A stretch of DNA of 36,424 nucleotides. Source: an uncultured Gammaproteobacteria bacterium (GTDB lineage: Bacteria > Pseudomonadota > Gammaproteobacteria > Arenicellales > JAANXG01). The translations under genes and the position numbers were made by a program. The stretch spans positions 1 through 36,424 of the forward strand of contig CAMYNX010000088.1 in the NCBI GenBank assembly GCA_947259875.1. The letters are read 5' to 3'. Position 1 is the first letter of the stretch. Every line of letters starts with the position of its first letter. The notes under the pieces are model-generated. The model was not told the DNA's origin and ran no database searches. It worked only from the letters and a program-made list of their open reading frames with translations. Below, piece by piece: positions 7,595 through 13,577 of this stretch.

Positions 7595-7870
7595 CTAGTG
7601 ATGTCGGTGCATATCGTGACCCACAGGGGCGGGCTTGGGCGCCGCGATCACCTTGGTATCCAATGCCGTCGAGCGGGGCGGCTCAGGCGCTTCTTGGGCC
7701 TGCGGGTTGGCGGGATGGTCAGGGCCGGCGAGCGGTACGGTAATGTTGCCCGCGCACGCAGTCAGCCAAACGGCGCTCATGCATAGCGCTAGGTATCGAA
7801 GCACATCTGCGAGCTTTGTTCGGCGCCAGGGTATTCGTGTTGGTACGGCGCGAATAAATTGATAATACAT
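7595..7870 (-). CDS. Small Pro/His-rich lipoprotein
   Basis: A 91-residue protein with a long charged N-region, a hydrophobic stretch and a lipobox (VWLTAC, Cys39). The mature part is short, Pro/Ala-rich and unstructured-looking. It ends in VGHDMHRHH, a possible metal-binding tail. The start is fixed by a strong GAGGAGG six bases upstream of the ATG at 7870. It is the first gene of the oxidase operon proper, 17 bases before the TolC-like gene. No recognised family; a periplasmic copper-binding accessory role is inferred only from the His/Met tail and the context. Confidence 0.8.
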   Translation of the reverse strand: MYYQFIRAVPTRIPWRRTKLADVLRYLALCMSAVWLTACAGNITVPLAGPDHPANPQAQEAPEPPRSTALDTKVIAAPKPAPVGHDMHRHH

Positions 7871-7943
7871 GAAACCTCCTCATAAGCCTGATCAACCACC
7901 GACACCTTGCCAGTGGTCGTGGTACAAAAGTAAGACAGATCAG

Positions 7944-8309
7944 TTAGGCTAACGGCCGGGGAGGTCTAAAGACTGTTTTGGACTGTTGTTGGTGGAATCT
8001 TTGCTGATGGGAGGTGGGAATAACGGACGGGTCGTCCTGTGAAATTCGCAACGCCGCAGACTGCAGCATGGTCACGCCATTCACACACTGTCCGCAGTGT
8101 GCAGATTGACAGCAAAATCCCTGCTGACACGCTCCGTTAGAAACAACGTGATGATCGAGGTGGGCGCACGGCGCCGCGGCTTCTGCATGGGTGCCGAGGG
8201 TGTGGGCCTGCTCTTTTTCGCAGCTGCCTGCAAACGACCATTGTATGGTGCCGACAACCAGAAAAGCCGCCAGTACACAGCGTATTGTCTTGTCGAGCAG
8301 GGTTCTCAT
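7944..8309 (-). CDS. CopL-like Cys-rich exported leader protein (copy 1)
   Basis: The protein has about 121 residues: signal peptide MRTLLDKTIRCVLAAFLVVG to about residue 27, then a Cys/His-rich core (CEKEQAH..., CAHLDHH, CQQGFCCQSAHCGQC) and a C-terminus ending FRPPRPLA. Short exported proteins with clustered Cys/His and a terminal PPR/RPP motif occur at the head of copper operons: CopL of Xanthomonas, and DUF2946/CruR-type upstream ORFs. Several of these act as copper-responsive regulators of the genes behind them. This gene lies 73 bases ahead of the oxidase operon on the same strand. The start is uncertain: the frame opens to 8387, but only the 8309 ATG gives a clean signal peptide. Confidence 0.75.
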   Translation of the reverse strand: MRTLLDKTIRCVLAAFLVVGTIQWSFAGSCEKEQAHTLGTHAEAAAPCAHLDHHVVSNGACQQGFCCQSAHCGQCVNGVTMLQSAALRISQDDPSVIPTSHQQRFHQQQSKTVFRPPRPLA

Positions 8310-8550
8310 CAGTGCAAACACAATCTGGGCATGAGCCAATAGACTCTTTTTCGGTCGCGAAGTTTCACAAAAAATCATCGCCAGCACAAATCTGACCGTG
8401 CCAGACAGTTAATTGATTGAAAAATTTTCCGTTCCTGCACCGCTTAATCCGTGTCTACAGAAACTACTTGCCGAAGCGGCGCCGTTATGCGGCCAAAACA
8501 CGGTGGATGGGCGTATACCCGGTTTTTATAACGAGATTTTTCCATCACGC

Positions 8551-8991
8551 TCACCAATCTTTGCAACACGCGATGATGCGGTCGACCACGATCTTTGTTT
8601 TTGGGTTTTGCCGGTAAAAATATAAGAGTGACAGCACGACCCACAATACCGCTAGCAGGCTCAGGCCGTATACGAGATCGGTGGTGACACCGAGTGCCAT
8701 AAAGGCAGCCAGGGTCAAAGTCAGCAACAACGGCAAACGGAAAATGTGTAATCCCTCGCTGGTTTTATTTTCCAGAAAATAATACACGCCGACAATGGTT
8801 TGTCCCATCAACACCGCAATGATTACCGGCTGATTGAATAGTCCGAGCCAATACAACACCAGTAACGCCATCCAGGTGACACTGACGCTCACACAGATCA
8901 CGCAAAATTTCCATTGGGTAACACTTTTGGTAATCAATAAGACCAAAAACAGTGCGGCGATGACCGACAATACCAGGACTGGATCGTTCAC
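8551..8991 (-). CDS. Four-helix membrane protein with CxxC, partner of the next gene
   Basis: The 146-residue protein has four predicted membrane helices (about 5-20, 28-50, 55-72 and 85-125). A CVIC motif (KFCVICVSVS) lies at the start of helix two and a Cys pair near the end (RIIACCKDW). The layout of paired Cys in a small four-helix bundle recalls thiol-redox membrane proteins such as the VKOR or MauE families, but no family is recognised. Its start overlaps the stop of the upstream membrane gene by ATGA (8988-8991), so the two are translationally coupled. Probably periplasmic thiol or metal chemistry (inference). Confidence 0.8.
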   Translation of the reverse strand: MNDPVLVLSVIAALFLVLLITKSVTQWKFCVICVSVSVTWMALLVLYWLGLFNQPVIIAVLMGQTIVGVYYFLENKTSEGLHIFRLPLLLTLTLAAFMALGVTTDLVYGLSLLAVLWVVLSLLYFYRQNPKTKIVVDRIIACCKDW

Positions 8992-9509
8992 ACCGCAAGC
9001 TCGATAGCAACTGCCGCAGAAACGAGTAACGCAAGCGTAATTACCATGCCTTGGAAGGGATACATCGCGCCGCCCCGTGCCAGTGCCAGTTTTCTACTGA
9101 GATAAGGCGACAAAAGTATCAGTACGCCTCCTATAATTCCGCCCACCAAGAATCGATTTATCAACAGGGTTTTCCCATATTCTCCCCAAAACGGCAGATA
9201 CACAGAGGTGTAGTCGGCCAGGGCGGATTGCAGGGGGAAGATGGTGGTAGCGAACGAGAAGATCGCCAGCGCCTCTTTTTGCCTGGGCACGTATTGTTTT
9301 TTCAGCAATCGTGCGACCCACAGTCCCAGCGCCACCGCGAACGCACCCAGGAATATGCCCACAGACATGGCCCCCACCCCGAGCTTGGCGGCGCCAAACG
9401 CCACCACCCCCGCACCCGCGGTGCACAACGGACAATGCGCATACGCCGTCGCCGGCAGCAGCAGCTGCAGCGCAAGCAGTCCGGTTAATAATGCTGCAAC
9501 AATAATCAT
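8988..9509 (-). CDS. Membrane protein with periplasmic HCPLC motif
   Basis: This 173-residue protein has a cleavable-looking signal (LLPATAYA) followed at once by HCPLCTAGAG, which puts a CxxC next to a His at the mature N-terminus. About four further membrane helices follow (GVGAMSVGIFLGAFAVALGLW, a middle one, INRFLVGGIIGGVLILLSPY, and the C-terminal helix). GGGAG seven bases ahead of the ATG supports the start. It overlaps the downstream CVIC membrane gene by four bases. Proteins with an N-terminal HCPLC and this topology recur beside copper and thiol-redox genes; the reaction is not known. Confidence 0.82.
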   Translation of the reverse strand: MIIVAALLTGLLALQLLLPATAYAHCPLCTAGAGVVAFGAAKLGVGAMSVGIFLGAFAVALGLWVARLLKKQYVPRQKEALAIFSFATTIFPLQSALADYTSVYLPFWGEYGKTLLINRFLVGGIIGGVLILLSPYLSRKLALARGGAMYPFQGMVITLALLVSAAVAIELAV

Positions 9510-9713
9510 CTCACTCTCCCATCACAAACCGGTCCATCCGTACTTGCTTAAGTATAGGGGACCAAACTCAACCGTCCGGCGTGACCCGGCCTCGATGCGC
9601 ACAGCGCGCGGATATCCGAGCGCAAGCCGGTGGCTCGAGGCTTTGAGATCCGAGCACCATGCTCACGCACAAGCAGTGTGGGTAACCGGACAGCGCACCC
9701 GCGTCCATACTGC

Positions 9714-10106
9714 TTACAGCTCTTCGTACAGGGCAATCTTGCCGTCTTTCATCGAGTAGATCTTCCAGGTTTGATTCTTTGGTCCGGGCATCCCGGGTGA
9801 TCCGGATGGCATGCCCGCCATCCCGATGCCGTCGATCGCCGGTTTTTCGGTCAACAGCTTGTCTATGACCTTGGACGGGATGTGCCCCTCGACAATGTAG
9901 TCGCCGATAATCGCGGTGTGACAGCTTTCCAGTGTTTCGGATACTTTATACTTGCGCTTGATCGCTGGCAGATCCTTGTCCTCCATGTTCACGACGTCGA
10001 CCTTGTAGCCGTTGCTTTCCATATGGTCTTTCCACCCGTTGCAACAACCGCAGGTGTAGGACTTGAACGCCAATCCGAGTATTGGTAACAACTTGAACGT
10101 CTTCAT
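9714..10106 (-). CDS. DUF411 metal-binding protein (CopG-like) with shortened signal region
   Basis: The 130-residue protein has the DUF411 core YTCGCCNGWKDHMESNG, KRKYKV, ESCHTAIIGDYIVEGHIP and IDGIGMAGMPSGSPGMPG. These supply the Cys/His/Met ligands typical of the family, which is found in copper and silver islands. The start at 10106 is preferred because GGAG lies eight bases before it and too close to the ATG at 10112. Oddity: only MKTFKLLPILGLA precedes FKSYTCGCC. Family members usually carry a full 20-25 residue signal plus an (I/V)xVYKSPTCGCC strand, so an in-frame loss of roughly 12-18 residues is suspected. The gene lies 40 bases after the CcdA-like gene. Confidence 0.9.
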   Translation of the reverse strand: MKTFKLLPILGLAFKSYTCGCCNGWKDHMESNGYKVDVVNMEDKDLPAIKRKYKVSETLESCHTAIIGDYIVEGHIPSKVIDKLLTEKPAIDGIGMAGMPSGSPGMPGPKNQTWKIYSMKDGKIALYEEL

Positions 10107-10151
10107 GAGCATGTCTCCAAAGTATATGCGTCAAAAGTTAAGCTATTTGAT

Positions 10152-10895
10152 TCAGCCGATGGTTGAAAACACTGGAAATGTTTTCAGCAGCCAAAACCCA
10201 AATGTAGATAGATAACCGGTGATCATGGCGATCCCGGTTACGATCAGAATCACACCGGCCACGATATGCAGTGTTTTGCCCATACGCCGCATCCCCTTGA
10301 GCCGGGTGAGAAACTTGTCCGCAAACAGCGCAGCGGCCAAAAACGGCAGGCTGAGCCCCAAGGCGTAGACGCTCAATAGGGCAATACCCTGATTCAAGGT
10401 TGCGGCCACCGCGCTGGCCGCGAGAATCGCGCCCAACACCGGTCCGATACAGGGGGTCCAGCCGAACCCGAACGCGAGGCCCAACAGGAACGCCGACACT
10501 GGACCGCCGCCTTCCAGGGTCACGTGAAAGCGTGTGTCGCGGTGCAGCTGCGGCAGCTTGATCAGCCCGGACATAAACAGACCAAAGACAATGATGATGG
10601 CGCCGCCGATAATGTTGGTTTCGTAGCGGTACTTGAGCAGCGACTGGCCGAGCACCGAGGCGCTCGCCCCAAGCACGATGAACACCACCGAAAAGCCCAA
10701 CACAAAAAACAGGCTGAGCGCCACGGCGGGTAACCGCGTATAGATCGGCTGTCCATTTTGCATATCGGTGATCGACCCCCCGGTAATGTAGGAAATATAC
10801 GCGGGAACCAGCGGCAGCACACAGGGGGAAAAAAACGATATGACACCGGCAAGGAAGATCGCTGGAAGCGCCAGGCTGGAGAGATCCCCCGCCAT
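10152..10895 (-). CDS. CcdA/DsbD-like transmembrane thiol reductant conduit
   Basis: The 247-residue protein has six membrane helices. It carries the family signatures GVISFFSPCVLPLVPAYISY in helix one and GFGWTPCIGPVLGAI in helix four, whose two Pro-Cys residues carry electrons from cytoplasmic thioredoxin to periplasmic partners. The length matches CcdA rather than full DsbD. The ATG at 10895 is the preferred start; a TTG twelve bases upstream lies inside the micro-ORF. The start codon shares its A with the micro-ORF stop (TAATG). The neighbouring TlpA protein is the natural substrate. Probable role: keeping periplasmic thiols reduced for copper-site or cytochrome c maturation. Confidence 0.94.
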   Translation of the reverse strand: MAGDLSSLALPAIFLAGVISFFSPCVLPLVPAYISYITGGSITDMQNGQPIYTRLPAVALSLFFVLGFSVVFIVLGASASVLGQSLLKYRYETNIIGGAIIIVFGLFMSGLIKLPQLHRDTRFHVTLEGGGPVSAFLLGLAFGFGWTPCIGPVLGAILAASAVAATLNQGIALLSVYALGLSLPFLAAALFADKFLTRLKGMRRMGKTLHIVAGVILIVTGIAMITGYLSTFGFWLLKTFPVFSTIG

Positions 10896-10969
10896 TACCA
10901 ATCCCAACCGCCGTTGTCCACGCTAACCAGCATGGCTGTTTTGTGACCGCCACAACTTTTCATGTTCAT
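10895..10969 (-). CDS. 24-codon micro-ORF coupled between tlpA and ccdA
   Basis: The peptide begins MNMKSCGGHK and ends NGGWDW. Its ATG overlaps the tlpA stop (ATGA, 10966-10969) and its TAA overlaps the ccdA start (TAATG, 10893-10897). It therefore fills the 70-base gap exactly, with no untranslated base. The peptide has one Cys and one His in a CGGH array, no signal peptide and a Trp-Asp-Trp end. Two readings are possible: a functional metal- or thiol-binding microprotein, or a leader whose translation couples tlpA to ccdA. No family is recognised. The seamless overlaps support translation; conservation is untested. Confidence 0.6.
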   Translation of the reverse strand: MNMKSCGGHKTAMLVSVDNGGWDW

Positions 10970-11541
10970 TTTCTTAATTTCTCGATCAGCGGCAGCAGTG
11001 TATCTTTGAGAACCCGTCCGTTTACGGCCCCGATGTGCTTGTAGGCGATGCGGCCGTTCCGGTCGATTACAAAAGTCTCCGGCACCCCGTAGACACCCCA
11101 ATCGATCCCGACCCGGCCGTTGATATCCGCACCGGTTCGGGTATACGGATCGCCCAAGGCGTCTAGCCACGCGGCGGCGTCTTTTGGCTGGTCCTTATAG
11201 TTTAAACCGTGGATCGGTACGATATTTTCCTGATACATCTGCATGAACAGCGGATGTTCATCCCGGCACGCGGTGCACCACGATGCAAACACGTTTACCA
11301 GGGAAACCTCGCCTACGAGATTATTAGTGGCCAGGCCTTCCGTGCGCCCCTGGACCGGCGGCAGACTGAACTCAGGCACTGACTTGCCAATCAATGGGGA
11401 TGGTACCTCCCGCGGATCGAGGGTGAGCCCGATACCCAGAAAGATTCCGATGGCGACAAAGATTGCCAGGGGCACCAGGAACTTGAAAGCCTGAGGGCGA
11501 GGCGCTCGCCGCGTTGCCTCGATCGATACTTTTTCAGACAT
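10966..11541 (-). CDS. TlpA/DsbE-type membrane-anchored thioredoxin-like protein
   Basis: The 191-residue protein has one N-terminal membrane anchor (about 21-42) and then a periplasmic thioredoxin fold. The active site WCTAC lies at 88-92. Family features are VNVFASWC, the DsbE/CcmG-type GVYGVPETFVID with its cis-Pro loop, and GRIAYKHIGAV. It resembles CcmG/DsbE, which reduces apocytochrome c or other periplasmic thiols. The start at 11541 has AGGAAGGA just ahead and overlaps the end of the MerR gene by eight bases. With the CcdA-like protein next door it forms a complete electron-relay pair. Its targets could be the island's cytochromes or copper proteins (inference). Confidence 0.94.
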   Translation of the reverse strand: MSEKVSIEATRRAPRPQAFKFLVPLAIFVAIGIFLGIGLTLDPREVPSPLIGKSVPEFSLPPVQGRTEGLATNNLVGEVSLVNVFASWCTACRDEHPLFMQMYQENIVPIHGLNYKDQPKDAAAWLDALGDPYTRTGADINGRVGIDWGVYGVPETFVIDRNGRIAYKHIGAVNGRVLKDTLLPLIEKLRK

Positions 11542-11989
11542 AGCGTCCTTCCTCGATCATTTCGTAACTTTCAGTGCGCAAGGCTTCGCTCGCCGAGTCA
11601 ATGAGCCGGCAAACGCCATTGTTGCCGGAAACATCGTCTGGGAGGTGTCGCCATAGTGCCAACGTTTTTTCCATGCGAGCTTGCAGGCACACGAGTTCTT
11701 CAATTTTCCTTTGGTTTTCACTGATGCGCTGACTCAGAATGTTCCGCACCCTTTGACAAGGTGGGTGTCCCTGCTCTGAGATCGCCAGAATCTCGAAGAT
11801 CTCGTTCAAGGTGAAACCGAGGTGCTGTGCGCTGCGGATGAACCGCAACCGTTCCAGATCGGTAGGTTTAAAAACCCGATATCCATTTTTGGGATCCCGG
11901 CGCGGGTTGAGAAGTCCGATGCGGGAGTAGTAGCGGACCGTGTGTGCGGATACGCCGCTGTGCTTGGACAATGCATTGACAGTAATCAT
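11534..11989 (-). CDS. MerR-family transcriptional regulator
   Basis: The 151-residue protein has the MerR N-terminal winged helix (MITVNALSKHSGVSAHTVRYYSRIGLL, NGYRVF, LERLRFI) and a central coiled coil (about 80-120). Cys occurs in HPPCQRV (near 77), in LVCLQAR and in NGVCRLI (near 132). The latter are candidates for metal sensing, but the exact CueR (CxCx6C..) or ZntR loop is not present, so the inducer is unclear. The ATG at 11989 has CAGGAG eight bases upstream. It overlaps tlpA and most likely controls this unit; a metal or a thiol stress signal is plausible from context. Confidence 0.92.
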   Translation of the reverse strand: MITVNALSKHSGVSAHTVRYYSRIGLLNPRRDPKNGYRVFKPTDLERLRFIRSAQHLGFTLNEIFEILAISEQGHPPCQRVRNILSQRISENQRKIEELVCLQARMEKTLALWRHLPDDVSGNNGVCRLIDSASEALRTESYEMIEEGRYV

Positions 11990-12012
11990 CACTATATCTC
12001 CTGAGACAAGAG

Positions 12013-12056
12013 TCGATAGCGACACACCCGTAGTCAAAAATTTGTAGCTGGGTGTC
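12013..12056 (-). promoter_or_regulatory. Candidate promoter/operator region ahead of the MerR gene
   Basis: On the minus strand a TTGACT box (12032-12037) is flanked by GACACCC (12050-12056) and GGGTGTGTC (12021-12029). These form an imperfect inverted repeat around it. MerR-type promoters often pair TTGACT with a dyad and a long spacer. No convincing -10 hexamer at 18-20 bases was found, so this is a weak call. Confidence 0.25.
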
Positions 12057-12107
12057 CGATATCAGTGTGGGATCCGGCAGCCTGGCATCAGCTCACAGCT
12101 ACCGTGG

Positions 12108-12515
12108 TCAGGAGACGAGTCGTGGAGGATGGAAGATACTGGTTGAGTGGTTGGTTAGGATTAGATTCGGCGGATCCTGAATGACGACCGTAACACCGCG
12201 CTGGACCCAAATTTCGCCCACCCGATGCGTCAACACGGTCGTGCCGGATAGTGAGCACGATATAGCGCACTCGTTGCAGTCAGACATCGACATGTTTGCT
12301 GGGCAGTCTGATTCCGGGGTGCAGTCTGGCGAGGTACACGGTTTGTGGGCCGAAGATTCGTGAGCCGATGCCATGCCGACTGCAGCCCCCTGGTCCACCG
12401 AGCCGTCACCCATCATCATGCCAGGCGAAACCTGCACTGCAGCCGGGGCCGCTGACAGCATAACCAGTGCCGCCATTATGGCCCACAAGACCGTTGGTAC
12501 GATTCGACCACTCAT
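12108..12515 (-). CDS. CopL-like Cys-rich exported leader protein (copy 2)
   Basis: The 135-residue protein has a signal peptide (MSGRIVPTVLWAIMAALVML, cut near SAAPAA), a Met/Ser/His-rich stretch (SPGMMMGDG...ASAHESSAH) and a Cys cluster (CTSPDCTPESDCPANMSMSDCNECAISC). It ends IFHPPRLVS. The plan matches the protein at 7944-8309: signal, Cys cluster ending in CxxC, about 60 residues, then a PPR terminus. It heads the MerR-TlpA-CcdA unit, 118 bases upstream, as the other copy heads the oxidase operon. CopL/DUF2946-type proteins are the closest known parallel. An ATG at 12557 is possible but would place residues before the signal. Confidence 0.72.
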   Translation of the reverse strand: MSGRIVPTVLWAIMAALVMLSAAPAAVQVSPGMMMGDGSVDQGAAVGMASAHESSAHKPCTSPDCTPESDCPANMSMSDCNECAISCSLSGTTVLTHRVGEIWVQRGVTVVIQDPPNLILTNHSTSIFHPPRLVS

Positions 12516-12735
12516 TGTAAAAATATAGCACACCGGCTCACGATTCGAATGTGACATATGTTAAAAAGCACGGCAAAGTTTACTCAGAATACGGGGTTTT
12601 TTAAGAGTCAGGCGCTAAATTGGTGTTTTTCGCGGCACGCATCGACATGGAATGCGGCGCCTCAATGGTCAAAGGCATCGACCCGGTCCTGCCAGGCACG
12701 GCGTCCGGTCCATGGCCGGCACCGAAGTTACGGGA

Positions 12736-13374
12736 TCACGAGTAGAGCTGCGGTGCCCCAAGTTGTTGGTTAATCTGATTGCAGACCTGTTGAGACATGC
12801 GCAACCCCTGGGCAAGTTGATGTAGATATTTCGCCTCTGGGTTGGTGTCGAGATCAATCGCCATCAACGACATCGCATAGACCTGTTGTTCCATACCCCG
12901 CGGCACGCTGCGAATAAAGCCTTCGATGTCGAGAGGTTGCGCCAGTTCTTGTCGTACGAAGTCGATCTCATCTTGAGTGATATCGCCAAGGCGCTGCAAT
13001 ATATTCTCTGTCTCCTCGCGATCCACGCGGCCATCTGCTTTGGCCGCATTGATCATCGCGCGGATTAAAAGTGTCGCTTCTTCGTTGGCTTGTTGTTGAT
13101 TCATGCCTTCGGGCACGCATTGTTCGCTGGTGACCGGCGCCGTGGAACTCGCTTGATTCTGCCCAAATTGCTTGAGCGCGGCTTCGGCCAAGCCGCCCAA
13201 TAGGCCGCCTCCCGAAGAACCCCCTGAGCCCAATACGCCCCCGAGCAAACCACCGAGTCCGCTTCCGGAAGCGCCCGCCCCGCCCAAGACGCTCTTTAAG
13301 ACTTGTGCGCCGAGGCCGGAAGACACTGCATTGTTACCCATCAGACTGCCGAGTATTTTTATCGCGTCAACCAT
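12736..13374 (-). CDS. DUF533 (YebE-like, TerB fold) protein
   Basis: The 212-residue protein has an N-terminal part (1-70) dominated by Gly/Ser/Leu repeats (LGGLLGGVLGSGGSSGGGLLGG) that may insert in or lie on a membrane. From about residue 90 there is an alpha-helical TerB-like domain (LLIRAMINAAKADGRVDREE ... AMSLMAIDLDTNPEAKYLHQLAQGL). E. coli YebE and relatives share this order and are envelope-stress induced; the molecular role is unknown. Ribosome binding site GGAGGAG. It lies just outside the copper island with its own start and faces no obvious partner. Confidence 0.9.
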   Translation of the reverse strand: MVDAIKILGSLMGNNAVSSGLGAQVLKSVLGGAGASGSGLGGLLGGVLGSGGSSGGGLLGGLAEAALKQFGQNQASSTAPVTSEQCVPEGMNQQQANEEATLLIRAMINAAKADGRVDREETENILQRLGDITQDEIDFVRQELAQPLDIEGFIRSVPRGMEQQVYAMSLMAIDLDTNPEAKYLHQLAQGLRMSQQVCNQINQQLGAPQLYS

Positions 13375-13577
13375 TCTTTGCTCTCCTCCAATTCAGTGAT
13401 AATCAATTCTGACAAGCCCGCATTCTTTTCTCAACAAATAGCAATATCTGCACAGTACCGGGCCTCTTGTTTCGAGATATGCAGGAACGGCCCCAACCCT
13501 GTCACACGCCTGGCGAGTGTATCATCTGGGTCAACCGGGTGGTACTCCGTGCACAATCCCGGGGTAGCCGGTCGGTA

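Noticed and set aside
10138-10953. Second minus-strand frame of 271 codons over ccdA
   Set aside because: The alternative frame has Arg/Gly-rich content, whereas the neighbouring frame shows CcdA signatures and six helices.
12013-12056. Textbook CueR/MerR operator
   Set aside because: A TTGACT box and an imperfect repeat exist, but no -10 at the expected 19-20 base spacing, so it is listed only as a weak candidate.
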